Positions 1-8,055 of a stretch of 64,000 nt of DNA are shown piece after piece. Under the pieces are notes generated by a model. It was not told the DNA's origin and did not search any database. It saw only the letters and a list, made by a program, of their open reading frames with translations. Position 1 is the first letter of the stretch. The number at the start of each line of letters is the position of its first letter. The position numbers were made by a program, and so were the translations under genes. The stretch spans positions 2,046,001 through 2,110,000 of the forward strand of contig NZ_VFMU01000001.1 of assembly GCF_006715225.1 (NCBI RefSeq), read 5' to 3'. Origin of the DNA: Arthrobacter sp. SLBN-112 (GTDB lineage: Bacteria; Actinomycetota; Actinomycetes; Actinomycetales; Micrococcaceae).

Positions 1-831
1 GACGTCCTTGTACCCTTCCCTGAACGTGGGAAACGTGAAGGTAAACCCGGTACTCCGGAGCAGGTCGTTGCGGCAGCGCTTGTTGCCTCCACGGGCAGGA
101 CCGGCATCACCCACCGGGGGTTCGGGCAGGCCAAGCTCGGCGGCAAGGAAGCGCAATACGGACCCCAGGTCTGCGGGCTCATTGTCCACTCCGACATAAG
201 CAGGCGCGGGTGAATCCGCCATCGTGGCAAGATGCACGATGGCGGCCGCGGCATCGTCACGGTGAATCCGGTTGGTGTAGCGCACGTCCTCGGGGATGAC
301 TGCAGCGCCCGTTTTCACCTGGTCGATCAACCGCGTCCGGCCCGGCCCGTAAATGCCGCCGAGCCTGAGTGCGGTGGCGGCAGTGCCCGTTCCCGCAAGC
401 CTGGCATGGAGCAACTCCTCGGCTTCCACCAGCACCTTCCCCGAGAAACCGCCGGGATCCGGCTGCGTCGATTCATCCACCCAGCCCCCACCCGCATCGC
501 CATAGATGGCCGTCGAGGAAACAAAGATGACCCTGTGCGGCCGCACGCCATCGCGTTCCAGCGCGTCCAGGACGTTTGCCACCCCGCGTACATACGCCGC
601 CCGGTATGCCTCCTCCGAGGGGGAATCGGCAGCGACAGCAATGACGACGGCGGTGGTGTCCGCAGGGACCGGCGGCAGGTCATGCGAGCCCAAGTCAGCC
701 GCGGCACCTTCGATGGCTGCCGGCAGTTTCGCGGGGGACCGGCGCCATCCCACCACCCGGTGCCCCAACCCGGCGAACCTGAGCCCCGCCTCCGTGCCCA
801 GGTCCCCGCACCCCGCCATAAGAATCCTCAT
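1..831 (-). CDS. NAD-dependent epimerase/dehydratase family protein, 3' end cut by window edge
   Basis: The minus-strand frame opens with ATG at 831 and stays open to the window edge, giving at least 277 residues. The N-terminus MRILMAGCGDLG carries the glycine-rich nucleotide-binding loop of an extended SDR. Further on come FVSSTAIYGD and a GKVLVEAEELL helix, as in nucleotide-sugar-epimerase-like proteins. Cytoplasmic and NAD(P)-binding by family; the substrate cannot be told. It begins 4 bases after the stop of the upstream gene (835-1755), so the two are probably co-transcribed. The C-terminus is missing only because the window ends. Confidence 0.85.
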   Translation of the reverse strand, partial: MRILMAGCGDLGTEAGLRFAGLGHRVVGWRRSPAKLPAAIEGAAADLGSHDLPPVPADTTAVVIAVAADSPSEEAYRAAYVRGVANVLDALERDGVRPHRVIFVSSTAIYGDAGGGWVDESTQPDPGGFSGKVLVEAEELLHARLAGTGTAATALRLGGIYGPGRTRLIDQVKTGAAVIPEDVRYTNRIHRDDAAAAIVHLATMADSPAPAYVGVDNEPADLGSVLRFLAAELGLPEPPVGDAGPARGGNKRCRNDLLRSTGFTFTFPTFREGYKDV

Positions 832-834
832 GGC

Positions 835-1755
835 CTACGGTGCCTCCACCGGGAAGAAGACGCGGGGGTCCTGCAAGAGTGCGGGGTAGGCGAATGCGGA
901 ACGGTCGATAATCTCCGTGACCTCGAAATTCCTGCCGAACCGGCCGTCGTCGAGGGTAATGGGACGCCCCACCACCTGCCCCACTGCAAACCTGGCCCCG
1001 TTCTCGAACGGAACCGCAACCGGCGTCTTCCCCGGGAGGGTCCGGAAGGCCTCCTCCTGCGCCTGGCGCTTGCGGGTGGGCTTCTTCAGCTGCGGCTTGG
1101 GCGGCGCCTTCTTCGGGGCCCGGGACGGCCGGCGGGAGCCGTCGTCCACATAGACGGGGGAGTAGCCGTCATCTCCGGCGGACATGGCGGCCGCGGCAGC
1201 AGCGCTCCGGTTCACCGGCGGAAGCGCCACCGTGCTGAGCCGCTGCGGGTCGACGTCGTCATGCGGGTCCCGGAGGATCCACAGAATGTCACCTTCCGGC
1301 TCCTGCGGCAGGAATTCGTGCCGGGGCTCGGGCCAGACGTAGTCCATCTCCGGAACGGCGTCCGGGAAGAGGGCGGCGTAGAACTTCGGTTCCTTGTGCA
1401 CCAGCTTGGAACGGTGGCTCAGGTGGAAGTCGGGGTCCCCGAGCCATGGCGGCAGGATGATCTTGTCCGCGTAGTCCGGATGGGCCGCCTGTGGTGCGAA
1501 CTCGGCGATGTTGGCGCGGGTGTTGTCAGGGTGGCCACGCTCGATCCACTCGTCCGCCATAGCCAGTCCATACATGGTGAGGGCCGGCACGTGGCCCATC
1601 CACATGCGGATCGCGGGGTGGGTCTGCCAGCCGTAGTCCGGAATCACCAGCGCCCGGAGCGTTTGCAGTGCTTCGACCCGCTGCTTACCCAGCCGTGCGG
1701 TGTCAAGGGCTTTGGCGCTTTGGCGGAAGTCGGGGTAAGGGAGGAAGGTTTGCAT
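835..1755 (-). CDS. MSMEG_6728-family protein, pyrimidine-dimer-glycosylase-like
   Basis: A 306-residue protein. Its N-terminus MQTFLPYPDFRQSAKALD, followed by RLGKQRVEALQTL, is typical of the actinobacterial MSMEG_6728 family, which resembles T4 endonuclease V-type pyrimidine dimer DNA glycosylases. The first about 150 residues hold the conserved part, including HPAIRMWMGH. The middle is low-complexity and Lys/Arg/Pro-rich (about 200-245), and a short basic domain follows. No RBS is visible. A CAAACT hexamer lies exactly 6 bases before the ATG, so the transcript may be leaderless. The DNA-repair role is by family resemblance only. Confidence 0.75.
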   Translation of the reverse strand: MQTFLPYPDFRQSAKALDTARLGKQRVEALQTLRALVIPDYGWQTHPAIRMWMGHVPALTMYGLAMADEWIERGHPDNTRANIAEFAPQAAHPDYADKIILPPWLGDPDFHLSHRSKLVHKEPKFYAALFPDAVPEMDYVWPEPRHEFLPQEPEGDILWILRDPHDDVDPQRLSTVALPPVNRSAAAAAAMSAGDDGYSPVYVDDGSRRPSRAPKKAPPKPQLKKPTRKRQAQEEAFRTLPGKTPVAVPFENGARFAVGQVVGRPITLDDGRFGRNFEVTEIIDRSAFAYPALLQDPRVFFPVEAP

Positions 1756-1761
1756 TCATTC

Positions 1762-1767
1762 AGTTTG
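1762..1767 (-). promoter_or_regulatory. candidate -10 element of a leaderless transcript
   Basis: The minus-strand hexamer CAAACT ends 6 bases before the ATG at 1755, the spacing that places +1 on the start codon. The first base departs from TANNNT. Confidence 0.35.
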
Positions 1768-1911
1768 ACGGTCCCCGCCGGAAGTGCCAATTGCTGTGCC
1801 GGCTGCCACAGCACTGGGCGCTTTCTGTCCAAATAGTGGACACATGCATACGACGTTCAGGTTGAACCACTAAGATCACCGCAAACCCAACCGCGTTTCG
1901 GAAGCTCTCTC

Positions 1912-2499
1912 ATGACATCTATACCTGACAAAGCCGTCAACTACGCCCGCACAGCACTGCCCCGTTACGGGCAGATGCTGGGCCCGGAAGCCCAGGGAAT
2001 CCTGGTCCTCGACGAGTTCACCATCGATCCCGCCGCCGCGCGCAAGGACCAGCACCGGTTCCGCGACGGCATGGCCGCCGTTGCCAGGACGGTCCGGCGG
2101 ATTGCCGCGCTTCGAGTGGTCATTGCGCTCGTGGCCATCGGCAACCTGCCGCTGTTCCTGCTGTCCAGTGGCTGGTGGATCTACGGAGTTTCGCTCACCC
2201 TTGTTGTTGCAGTCCATGCGGCCGTGACACTGCTCAACCGGCACGAGCCGCGGCTCAAGCAGCGTTCTGCCCTGGAACTGCACATGCACCGCGAACGCAG
2301 CGCCAACTACCGCAAGGTTCGCGACGCCGTGAAGTACATGATCGACACCCCCACCCGCATGAACGAACACCTCTACCTGGAGTTGCTCGCCGTCAAGCGG
2401 GTCGCCCTGAACCTGGCGCACGGCACGGTTGCCCTGCTGGACACCAGCGACGACTCCGCCTGGAAGGTCCGGATCGTCCGGGAACTGCCGGCCAGCTGA
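1912..2499 (+). CDS. conserved hypothetical membrane protein
   Basis: A 195-residue protein. Two closely spaced hydrophobic segments (about 68-85 and 89-105, around NLPLFLLSSGWWIYGVSLTL) separate a soluble N-terminal part from a C-terminal part rich in charged residues and possibly helical. It looks like a small integral membrane protein with a hairpin anchor. I do not recognise a functional family. It is divergent from the 835-1755 gene, and its 3' side runs into the hairpin interrupted by the IS30 insertion. The ATG at 1912 has only a weak GGAAG about 10 bases upstream. Confidence 0.65.
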   Translation: MTSIPDKAVNYARTALPRYGQMLGPEAQGILVLDEFTIDPAAARKDQHRFRDGMAAVARTVRRIAALRVVIALVAIGNLPLFLLSSGWWIYGVSLTLVVAVHAAVTLLNRHEPRLKQRSALELHMHRERSANYRKVRDAVKYMIDTPTRMNEHLYLELLAVKRVALNLAHGTVALLDTSDDSAWKVRIVRELPAS

Positions 2500-2543
2500 C
2501 CGCCTCTTCACTGACCGCTGCGGCAGCGGGCTGAGCATTAAAG

Positions 2544-2557
2544 AACGACGCCGGCAC
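2544..2557. repeat. left arm of a hairpin interrupted by the IS30 insertion
   Basis: AACGACGCCGGCAC here is the exact reverse complement of 4258-4271, beyond the other end of the IS30 element. Joined at the duplicated CTAG, the arms enclose a loop of about 38 bases. The right arm continues into TTTTT. This looks like an old terminator between the convergent membrane-protein and rpf genes, now split. Confidence 0.75.
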
Positions 2558-2576
2558 ATCCCTCTTGAGTTCTAGT

Positions 2577-2617
2577 GGTCGTTGCAACACCTAAAGTTTT
2601 TGGGAGTTGCAACGACC
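2577..2617 (+). repeat. 12-bp inverted repeat at the IS30 left end
   Basis: GGTCGTTGCAAC (2577-2588) is repeated exactly in inverted orientation as GTTGCAACGACC (2606-2617), immediately before the transposase ATG. The inner copy duplicates the terminal repeat and could act as a hairpin or a second transposase site. Confidence 0.8.
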
Positions 2618-4210
2618 ATGTCGTCTTTAAGCAAGGGCAGGACACCTCGAAGGAGCTATACCTCCGCGGAAAAGGAAGAGTTCTTCCGGGCATTAGCAAG
2701 CGCGGGAACCGTTGCCCGTGCTGCGGCTGGACTCGGGCTCAAACCTTCGGCGTGCTATCGGTGGCTGCGTGAGGCGGGAATATCTGTCGGCAGAGTGGAT
2801 AACCTAAACGCCCGGCGGCCAAGAGCGACCCCGGAAGTGAAAGAGGAGTTCTTTAAGGCGTTGAAACGGACCGGGAGTACGACGCTTGCTGCCGCGGAAC
2901 TGGGGCTAAGCCGTGGCACTTGTTACCGGTGGACTCAGAAAGCAGGGCTCGCGCGGAAACGCGCGGACAGCCCCGGCCGTGAGGACTTCGGCAAGCTCCG
3001 CGACGCTGGAATGACCCGCCGTGAAGCGGCCAAACAACTGGGCATTAGCCGCTGCGCGGCTCAGGAGTGGGACAACGGCGTCAGAAGGACACGGAATGGG
3101 CGAATCTACCGTGATGGGCGCCAGATCGACTACACCAATGGTGTGATGACGTTGACTACTGCAGAAGCCACCGCCGATTCTGCCGCGCTCCCCCCACTGG
3201 CAGCCCTGGAAAAACCATTGGATGCCCGGTTCCTGACGCTGCATGACCGCGAACGGATCGCCGACCTCCGCAATACCGGCGCACCGGTCCGGGAGATCGC
3301 CAGAGAGCTCGGCCGGCCTGCCTCGACAATCAGCCGGGAGCTGGCCCGAAACGGTGTCAACGATGGGAAGTACTACGCCTATGCTGCCCAACGAGCAGCA
3401 ACTGCCCGTCGCCCCCGGCCCAAGGACAGCAAGCTGGTCACGCACCACCGGCTGCGCAAATATGTGAAGCGAAAACTGCTTCGGCGCTGGTCACCGGAAC
3501 AGATCAGCAACAAGCTGACCAGGAAGTTTCCCAACGACCCGGAGATGCGCGTGAGCCCAGAAACAATCTACCAAGCCCTCTACTTCCAGGCCCGCGGAGG
3601 ACTCAAGCGCGAAGTCCAGGCAGCTCTGCGCACCGGCCGGACACGCCGTAAAGCCCACAAGGACCCCCAGCAACGGCAGCCCCGTTTCGCTGATCCGATG
3701 GTGATGATCTCCGAACGCCCACCCGAGATCGAAGACCGCGCCGTTCCAGGACATTGGGAAGGAGATCTAATCACCGGAGCGAGCAACCAGTCCGCGATCG
3801 CCACCCTCGTCGAACGCACCACCAGATACGTCATGCTGGTCCACCTGCCCGGTGACCACACCGCCGAAACCGTCCGCGACGGCCTCATCGCCACGATGAA
3901 AAGTCTTCCCGAACACCTCAGGGGCTCTCTGACTTGGGATCAAGGGGCGGAAATGGCAGGCCACAAATCCTTCACCATCGCCACTGACATGCAGGTCTAC
4001 TTCTGCGATCCGGGCAGCCCGTGGCAACGCGGCTCCAACGAAAACACCAACGGCCTGCTACGCCAATACTTCGAAAAAGGCACAGACTTATCCATCTACG
4101 GGCCCGAAGATCTCGAACACGTCGCCCAGGAACTCAACAGCCGACCACGCAAAACGCTCGACTGGGAAACCCCAGCCGAGCGTCTCCGTGATCTACTAAT
4201 GACCACATAA
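2618..4210 (+). CDS. IS30-family transposase with extra N-terminal helix-turn-helix repeats
   Basis: A 530-residue DDE transposase. The ATG at 2618 was preferred over a TTG at 2582 because the latter lies within the terminal repeat; GGGAG precedes the ATG by about 11 bases. Three related HTH-like repeats occupy about residues 15-55, 70-112 and 120-155. The usual IS30 HTH (DRERIADLRNTGAPVREIAR) follows at about 209-245. The catalytic triad is visible: D383 in HWEGDLI, D441 in TWDQG, and E475 in SNENTNG. Classical IS30 transposases are near 380 residues, so the extra length is the N-terminal repeats. No frameshift is seen, so the element could be active. Confidence 0.92.
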   Translation: MSSLSKGRTPRRSYTSAEKEEFFRALASAGTVARAAAGLGLKPSACYRWLREAGISVGRVDNLNARRPRATPEVKEEFFKALKRTGSTTLAAAELGLSRGTCYRWTQKAGLARKRADSPGREDFGKLRDAGMTRREAAKQLGISRCAAQEWDNGVRRTRNGRIYRDGRQIDYTNGVMTLTTAEATADSAALPPLAALEKPLDARFLTLHDRERIADLRNTGAPVREIARELGRPASTISRELARNGVNDGKYYAYAAQRAATARRPRPKDSKLVTHHRLRKYVKRKLLRRWSPEQISNKLTRKFPNDPEMRVSPETIYQALYFQARGGLKREVQAALRTGRTRRKAHKDPQQRQPRFADPMVMISERPPEIEDRAVPGHWEGDLITGASNQSAIATLVERTTRYVMLVHLPGDHTAETVRDGLIATMKSLPEHLRGSLTWDQGAEMAGHKSFTIATDMQVYFCDPGSPWQRGSNENTNGLLRQYFEKGTDLSIYGPEDLEHVAQELNSRPRKTLDWETPAERLRDLLMTT

Positions 4211-4257
4211 CACCAGCAGTGTTGCAACGACCCCTAGAAACCGCCCCTTGTGGGGGT

Positions 4258-4274
4258 GTGCCGGCGTCGTTTTT
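4258..4274. repeat. right arm of the hairpin interrupted by the IS30 insertion, with T-tract
   Basis: GTGCCGGCGTCGTT pairs over 14 bases with 2544-2557 and runs straight into further T residues, as expected of an intrinsic terminator for the plus-strand gene ending at 2499. Confidence 0.75.
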
Positions 4275-4327
4275 GGTCAACGGAATTTGTCTATCGCCGA
4301 CCTGTCTGTGTCGACTTCAAAGAGGCG

Positions 4328-4345
4328 GGGCGGCCAAGGCCGCCC
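4328..4345 (-). terminator. hairpin downstream of the rpf-like gene
   Basis: GGGCGGCC-AA-GGCCGCCC is a perfect palindrome 18 bases past the minus-strand stop at 4364. A short run of T (CTCTTT) follows on the minus strand. Probably the terminator of the Rpf/LysM gene. Confidence 0.6.
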
Positions 4346-4363
4346 GTGATGCTGCCGCGGCTT

Positions 4364-5014
4364 TTACGCGGGAAGCTGGATGACCTGGCCCTCGAACACG
4401 AGGTTCGGATCCGTGATGGTGTCCAGGTTGGCGTCGGCAAGGTGCTGCCAGCCGCCCTGGATGCCCAGCTTCTGGGCAACAATGCTCAAGGTGTCCCCGG
4501 CCTGCAGGGTGTAGGTCTCGCCGCTCAGGGCAACGGACGTTGCGTGCCGCGGTGCCTGCTGGACCGGAGCGCTTTGGACGGGTGCGCTCTGGACCTGGAC
4601 GCTCTGCGCAGGAGCAGCCTGGACGGGGGCAGCCTGCACTGGCGCGCTCTGGACCGGAGCGCCGCCGCCACCGCTTAGGCCGAGCTGGGAGGAGCAGGAC
4701 GGCCAGGCGCCCCAGCCTTGGGAGGCCTGCACCCGCTCGGCCACCGCGATCTGCTGTTCACGGCTGGCGTTCTCCGGCGAACCGGTTCCGCCGTAGGCAG
4801 CCCATGTGCTGGGGGTGAACTGCAGGCCGCCGGAGAAGCCGTTACCGGTGTTGATGGACCAGTTGCCGCCGCTCTCGCACTGCGCGAGTGCATCCCAGGT
4901 GGATGTGGGGGTGGCTGCGTTGGCCGCCGTGGCTGAAAGTGCCAAACCTGCCGCGGAGACGGCGGCCAGGGTGACTCCGCGGCGTGCGGCAGTACGGAAT
5001 TTGGTGTTTTTCAT
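4364..5014 (-). CDS. rpf: resuscitation-promoting-factor-like transglycosylase with C-terminal LysM
   Basis: A 216-residue secreted cell-wall hydrolase. A signal peptide spans residues 1-33 (basic [12 protein letters not shown], a hydrophobic stretch, then ANA). An Rpf lytic-transglycosylase domain follows at about 34-110, with the catalytic Glu about residue 47 in QCESGGNW and the [10 protein letters not shown] motif. A Pro/Val/Gln/Ala linker of repeated APVQ units comes next, then a LysM domain at the end ([18 protein letters not shown]). Rpf proteins cleave peptidoglycan and help dormant cells resume growth. The start was set at 5014 because AGGAG precedes it at good spacing; upstream in-frame codons read into the leader. 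A promoter and a long leader lie upstream. Confidence 0.92.
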   Translation of the reverse strand: MKNTKFRTAARRGVTLAAVSAAGLALSATAANAATPTSTWDALAQCESGGNWSINTGNGFSGGLQFTPSTWAAYGGTGSPENASREQQIAVAERVQASQGWGAWPSCSSQLGLSGGGGAPVQSAPVQAAPVQAAPAQSVQVQSAPVQSAPVQQAPRHATSVALSGETYTLQAGDTLSIVAQKLGIQGGWQHLADANLDTITDPNLVFEGQVIQLPA

Positions 5015-5208
5015 GATGGTGATGCTCCTGAAGGCCACCAGCGCTGGTTCCGTCCCCGGAGATCGTCGCGCCACTGCCCGCCTCTGACGAATAGAGGTCA
5101 CTGTCGGTGGCTGCCGCTGGGCAGTTCTGGTGGAGGCAGCACCGGGCAATCAAAGAGCCCGCCGAACGGGCATGTATTTCACGCTAGGACATCGTATGGG
5201 CGTTATCA
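5015..5208 (-). promoter_or_regulatory. promoter and long structured leader of the rpf-like gene
   Basis: On the minus strand TTGATA, a 17-base spacer and TAGCGT make a near-consensus sigma-70 promoter about 175 bases before the ATG. The leader between them can fold: ACTGCCC pairs with GGGCAGT around an inner hairpin (CCTCT/AGAGG). Actinobacterial rpf leaders often carry c-di-AMP (ydaO) riboswitches; I could not match this leader to that consensus by eye, so only a structured leader is claimed. Confidence 0.5.
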
Positions 5209-5312
5209 AATCGAGATTCCGGCGGGCGTGGCGGATGTGGTCCCTGGCACTCGCCGGGCCAAGCAGTCCCACGGCCCGGAACGCCGGGAAGGCGCGAAAC
5301 CGGGCGGGGCAC

Positions 5313-5318
5313 TATTCT
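5313..5318 (+). promoter_or_regulatory. candidate -10 element of a leaderless transcript
   Basis: TATTCT ends 6 bases before the ATG at 5325, so transcription would begin at the start codon. No RBS is present. Confidence 0.5.
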
Positions 5319-5324
5319 GACCGG

Positions 5325-6386
5325 ATGGACAACTTTGCCGGCGGCAGCATCATGCCCGAAACCGAAACGGACCTTGCGGAACCCGTAGCCCCTGCCAAGC
5401 CCCTCCCGGTGGCAGAACTGCACCTCCACATCGAAGGCACGCTGCAGCCCGAGCTCATCTTCGCCTTGGCCGAACGCAACGGCATTGAGCTGCCGTACTC
5501 GGGACTGGACGAACTCCGCGAAAAGTACGAGTTCACGGACCTGCAGTCTTTCCTGGACCTCTACTACGCCAATATGGCGGTGCTGCGTACCCAGCAGGAC
5601 TTCGCTGACATGACCCGGGCCTACCTGGAGCGGGCTGCCGCCGCCGGGGTCCGGCACGCGGAAATCATGATGGACCCGCAGGCGCATCTCTCCCGCGGCA
5701 TTCCCCTGGAAGCGTGCGTCAACGGTGTGGCTTCGGTGCTGGCCACCTCGGAGGAGGAGTTCGGCATCTCCACCATCCTGATCGCGGCCTTCCTGCGGGA
5801 TCTGCCGGAGGACTCGGCGCTGGAAGTCCTGGGCCGGCTGCTGGCCATGGACGCACCCATCGGGGCCATCGGCCTGGACTCCGCCGAAGTGGGGAATCCT
5901 CCATCCAAGTTCGAACGGCTGTACGCGAAGGCGCGTGAAGCAGGCCTGCGGTTGACGGCGCACGCGGGGGAGGAAGGCCCGGCGTCGTACATCATCGAAG
6001 CCCTGGACCTCCTGGGCGTGGAGCGGATCGACCATGGAATCCGCTGCATGGACGATCCCGATCTTGTGGAGCGCCTCGTGGACGCCCGCATTCCCCTGAC
6101 GGTCTGCCCCCTCTCCAACGTCCGGCTCCGCGCGGTGGACACCCTGGCAGACCACCCGTTGCCGGCAATGCTGGCTGCGGGACTGAACGTTTCGGTCAAC
6201 TCGGACGATCCTGCCTACTTTGGCGGCTATGTGGACGACAACTTCGCGCAGCTGACGTCGGTGTTTGACCTCTCCGATTTCGACAAGGCGCGCCTGGCAG
6301 CGAACTCCATCCATTCCTCCTTTGCATCCGAGGAGCGGAAGGCGGAACTGCTGGCGGAATTGAACGGCAGGGAAGTGTCCGACTGA
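5325..6386 (+). CDS. adenine deaminase (adenosine deaminase superfamily)
   Basis: A 353-residue metal-dependent amidohydrolase of purine salvage. The zinc-binding HLHIEGT motif is at residues 33-39. Later come HAGEEGPASYI with the catalytic HAGE, RIDHGIR, and the aspartate pair in SVNSDDPAYFGGY. The pairing of HAGEEGP with SDDPAYFGGYV is typical of bacterial and fungal adenine aminohydrolases rather than true adenosine deaminases, so adenine to hypoxanthine is the preferred reaction; adenosine remains possible. The start at 5325 was chosen because a TATTCT hexamer sits 6 bases upstream; an alternative ATG is at 5352. Cytoplasmic. Confidence 0.88.
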   Translation: MDNFAGGSIMPETETDLAEPVAPAKPLPVAELHLHIEGTLQPELIFALAERNGIELPYSGLDELREKYEFTDLQSFLDLYYANMAVLRTQQDFADMTRAYLERAAAAGVRHAEIMMDPQAHLSRGIPLEACVNGVASVLATSEEEFGISTILIAAFLRDLPEDSALEVLGRLLAMDAPIGAIGLDSAEVGNPPSKFERLYAKAREAGLRLTAHAGEEGPASYIIEALDLLGVERIDHGIRCMDDPDLVERLVDARIPLTVCPLSNVRLRAVDTLADHPLPAMLAAGLNVSVNSDDPAYFGGYVDDNFAQLTSVFDLSDFDKARLAANSIHSSFASEERKAELLAELNGREVSD

Positions 6387-6647
6387 CCGCCGCTGTGTCG
6401 GGGGCAACAGCAGGGCTTTCGGCCCGGTAAACTAAGTGCCGCAGGCGTGTCTGGGGAGTGCAACGCAGCACCCATGTCAGCGCTTGAGGGTTATGCAGAC
6501 GGCCCTTACCCGAGACCTCCGCCTCACTTGCGGCGCTATCCGCTTCATAGTCGGTCACGACACGCAGAGTTAACCAATTAAAGTCGCGCGATTTAATGGG
6601 CTGTTGGCAAGATGCCTAAGACCGATCGCTTTTATATAAGGGGAATC
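6387..6647. other. 261-bp gene-free stretch with an AT-rich palindrome
   Basis: No convincing gene is seen. A short GC-rich hairpin (GGGCTTTCGGCCC) near 6415 may end the deaminase transcript. ATTAAA-N9-TTTAAT at 6577-6597 is a symmetric operator-like site. A minus-strand reading frame from 6558 crosses into the deaminase gene and looks spurious. TATATAAGGGG just before 6648 supplies both an AT-rich element and the RBS of the next gene. No tRNA, SRP RNA or tmRNA signature was recognised. Confidence 0.5.
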
Positions 6648-7598
6648 ATGGCCAAGTCCACCGCAGAAAACACCAACCTTCGACTCAAGACCGTGCTGGA
6701 TGTCCTGACCGAAGGCGTGTGGTCCGGCGATGCACTGAACGCAGGCCAGGTCCTGGCGGAAGCAACTGCCCGGGTGCCGTTCAACGAGCACGAGGCAGAA
6801 CTCCTCAGCGGCGGCATCCCGCGCGGGCACAAGACCCTCACCTCCGCCACTGCCAAGTTGGTCAAGGCCGGCTGGCTGGTCAAGGGCCGGTCCGGCTGGA
6901 CCATCACTGAGGACGGCATGCGCGCCACAGTTGCTTTCCCTGATGCTGATTCCTTCGGCGCAGCGCTCGACGCCGGCACGCCCGTCCCTGCCGACACTCC
7001 CGTTCCGACGGCTCCCGAGGGCTTTGTCCGCCCGGTTTCCGCCGCCGCGGCAACGCTTCAGGTTCCGGCGAAGGAGGAGGCTCCGAAAAAGACCGCCAAG
7101 AAGGCGCCTGCGAAGAAGGCAGCGTCGGCTGTCGGCAAGGCAGCCAAGGCGATCGAAGACGCCGTTGAGCCCGTGGTGAAGGCGGTCCGCAAGGGCAAGG
7201 CCTCAGCCAAGGACAAGTCTGCAGCGGCGCCCGCTGCAGCTGCCGCCGAAACCTCCGCCGCCACGGAGCCGTTCGAGGGCCCGGACGTCGAAACACTTCC
7301 GCAGCCCGAAGCTGTGGCCGTGGCTGGTGACTTCAACACCATCCTGGGCGCCCCGGAGAACTGGGCGCCGCAGTACGACGAAGCACAGATGGAGTTCGAC
7401 TTCCTGGACCAGCTGTGGAAGAAGAGCGCTGAGCTTCCTGCCGGCTTCTACACCTTCAAGATCGCCCTGAACCGGTCCTGGACGGAGAACTACGGCGCTT
7501 TCGGCGTGTTCGATGGCCCCAACCACGAACTGCACCATGCCGGTGGCACGGTGACCATCCGCTACAACCACGCCACCCGCGACATCACCATCAACTAA
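6648..7598 (+). CDS. winged-helix protein with Ala/Lys-rich linker and C-terminal pullulanase X25-like domain
   Basis: A 316-residue cytoplasmic protein of unusual design. Residues 1-90 resemble the Mrr N-terminal winged helix ([25 protein letters not shown] and SGWTITEDG). Residues about 120-225 are an Ala/Lys/Pro-rich flexible linker with histone-like [12 protein letters not shown]. The C-terminal about 90 residues ([13 protein letters not shown], then [15 protein letters not shown], then [12 protein letters not shown]) match the X25 module of actinobacterial pullulanases and amylases. AAGGGG before the ATG fixes the start. No signal peptide is present, so a cytoplasmic role is likely. Function is unknown; DNA binding combined with glycan or glycogen sensing is a guess. 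Confidence 0.8.
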   Translation: MAKSTAENTNLRLKTVLDVLTEGVWSGDALNAGQVLAEATARVPFNEHEAELLSGGIPRGHKTLTSATAKLVKAGWLVKGRSGWTITEDGMRATVAFPDADSFGAALDAGTPVPADTPVPTAPEGFVRPVSAAAATLQVPAKEEAPKKTAKKAPAKKAASAVGKAAKAIEDAVEPVVKAVRKGKASAKDKSAAAPAAAAAETSAATEPFEGPDVETLPQPEAVAVAGDFNTILGAPENWAPQYDEAQMEFDFLDQLWKKSAELPAGFYTFKIALNRSWTENYGAFGVFDGPNHELHHAGGTVTIRYNHATRDITIN

Positions 7599-7610
7599 CG
7601 GATTGCCTCC

Positions 7611-7680
7611 CTCCCAACTGGGTAGCGCTAAGTGTCGTTTTGGAGGCTCAAAACGACACTTACTGCTACCCAGTTGGGAG
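7611..7680. repeat. long palindrome, type A, copy 1
   Basis: Arms of 31 bases (7611-7641 and 7650-7680) pair with two mismatches around an 8-base loop. Each arm contains CCCAACTGGGTAGC, then TAAGTGTCGTTTT. The palindrome lies just after the stop at 7598 and before acyP, so it may end or insulate transcripts, though no external T-tract is seen. A close copy is at 15218. Confidence 0.92.
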
Positions 7681-7705
7681 GGGTGCCAGGTCCAGGAGGA
7701 GCATT

Positions 7706-8020
7706 ATGGGCAGGCATGAACGCCCGGCGGGCGATGACTCAGGCCAGGAAGCGGTGCGGCTGGACGCCCGCGTGTCCGGGATGGTGCAGGCTGTGGGCTT
7801 CCGTTACTGGACTGTGGGCCAGGCTGAGGAACTTGGGTTGTCCGGTGAAGTGAGGAACCTCGACGACGGTTCGGTTTCGGTAGTGGCCGAGGGGCCGGAG
7901 TCGAAGGTGCGGCAACTTCTGGAGTGGCTCAACTCCGGCCGCACACCGGGCCGCGTGGACGACGTGGAGGCCTCGGTGTCCGAGGCATCAGGGGCATTCC
8001 GCGGCTTCCGGGCGCACTGA
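7706..8020 (+). CDS. acyP: acylphosphatase
   Basis: A 104-residue protein, the usual size for acylphosphatase with a short N-terminal extension. It hydrolyses acyl phosphates in the cytoplasm. The signature [13 protein letters not shown] carries the phosphate-binding loop and catalytic Arg; the second motif [20 protein letters not shown] carries the catalytic Asn. AGGAGGA at 7694-7700 fixes the ATG at 7706. The gene follows the type-A palindrome and converges with the nuclease/helicase gene, with only 35 bases between stops. Confidence 0.93.
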   Translation: MGRHERPAGDDSGQEAVRLDARVSGMVQAVGFRYWTVGQAEELGLSGEVRNLDDGSVSVVAEGPESKVRQLLEWLNSGRTPGRVDDVEASVSEASGAFRGFRAH

Positions 8021-8055
8021 AACTCTGCCGGCCGTCCTGAGGCTTATTTCCCCCT

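Larger units (their letters stand above)
2576..4233 (+). mobile_element. IS30-family insertion sequence, apparently complete
   Basis: A 1.66-kb element bounded by inverted ends. The left end reads TGGTCGTTGCAACAC and the right end, reverse-complemented, GGGTCGTTGCAACAC, with one mismatch. CTAG flanks both sides (2572-2575 and 4234-4237) and may be the target duplication; IS30 elements usually duplicate 2-3 bases, so the exact boundary is uncertain by a base or two. The element carries one intact transposase gene. It is inserted in the loop of a palindrome, which fits the known taste of IS30 elements for palindromic targets. Confidence 0.88.

Noticed and set aside
232..1836. 534-residue plus-strand open frame
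   Set aside because: It lies antisense to two well-supported minus-strand genes and has no recognisable domain; high GC leaves long antisense frames.
5041..5190. c-di-AMP (ydaO) riboswitch ahead of rpf
   Set aside because: Expected from gene type, but the conserved core sequence could not be found by eye; kept only as a structured leader.
5184..6407. 407-residue minus-strand open frame
   Set aside because: Antisense shadow of the adenine deaminase gene, whose metal motifs are intact.
6196..6558. Minus-strand frame starting in the gene-free stretch
   Set aside because: It runs into the deaminase gene, has no RBS and no family-like sequence.
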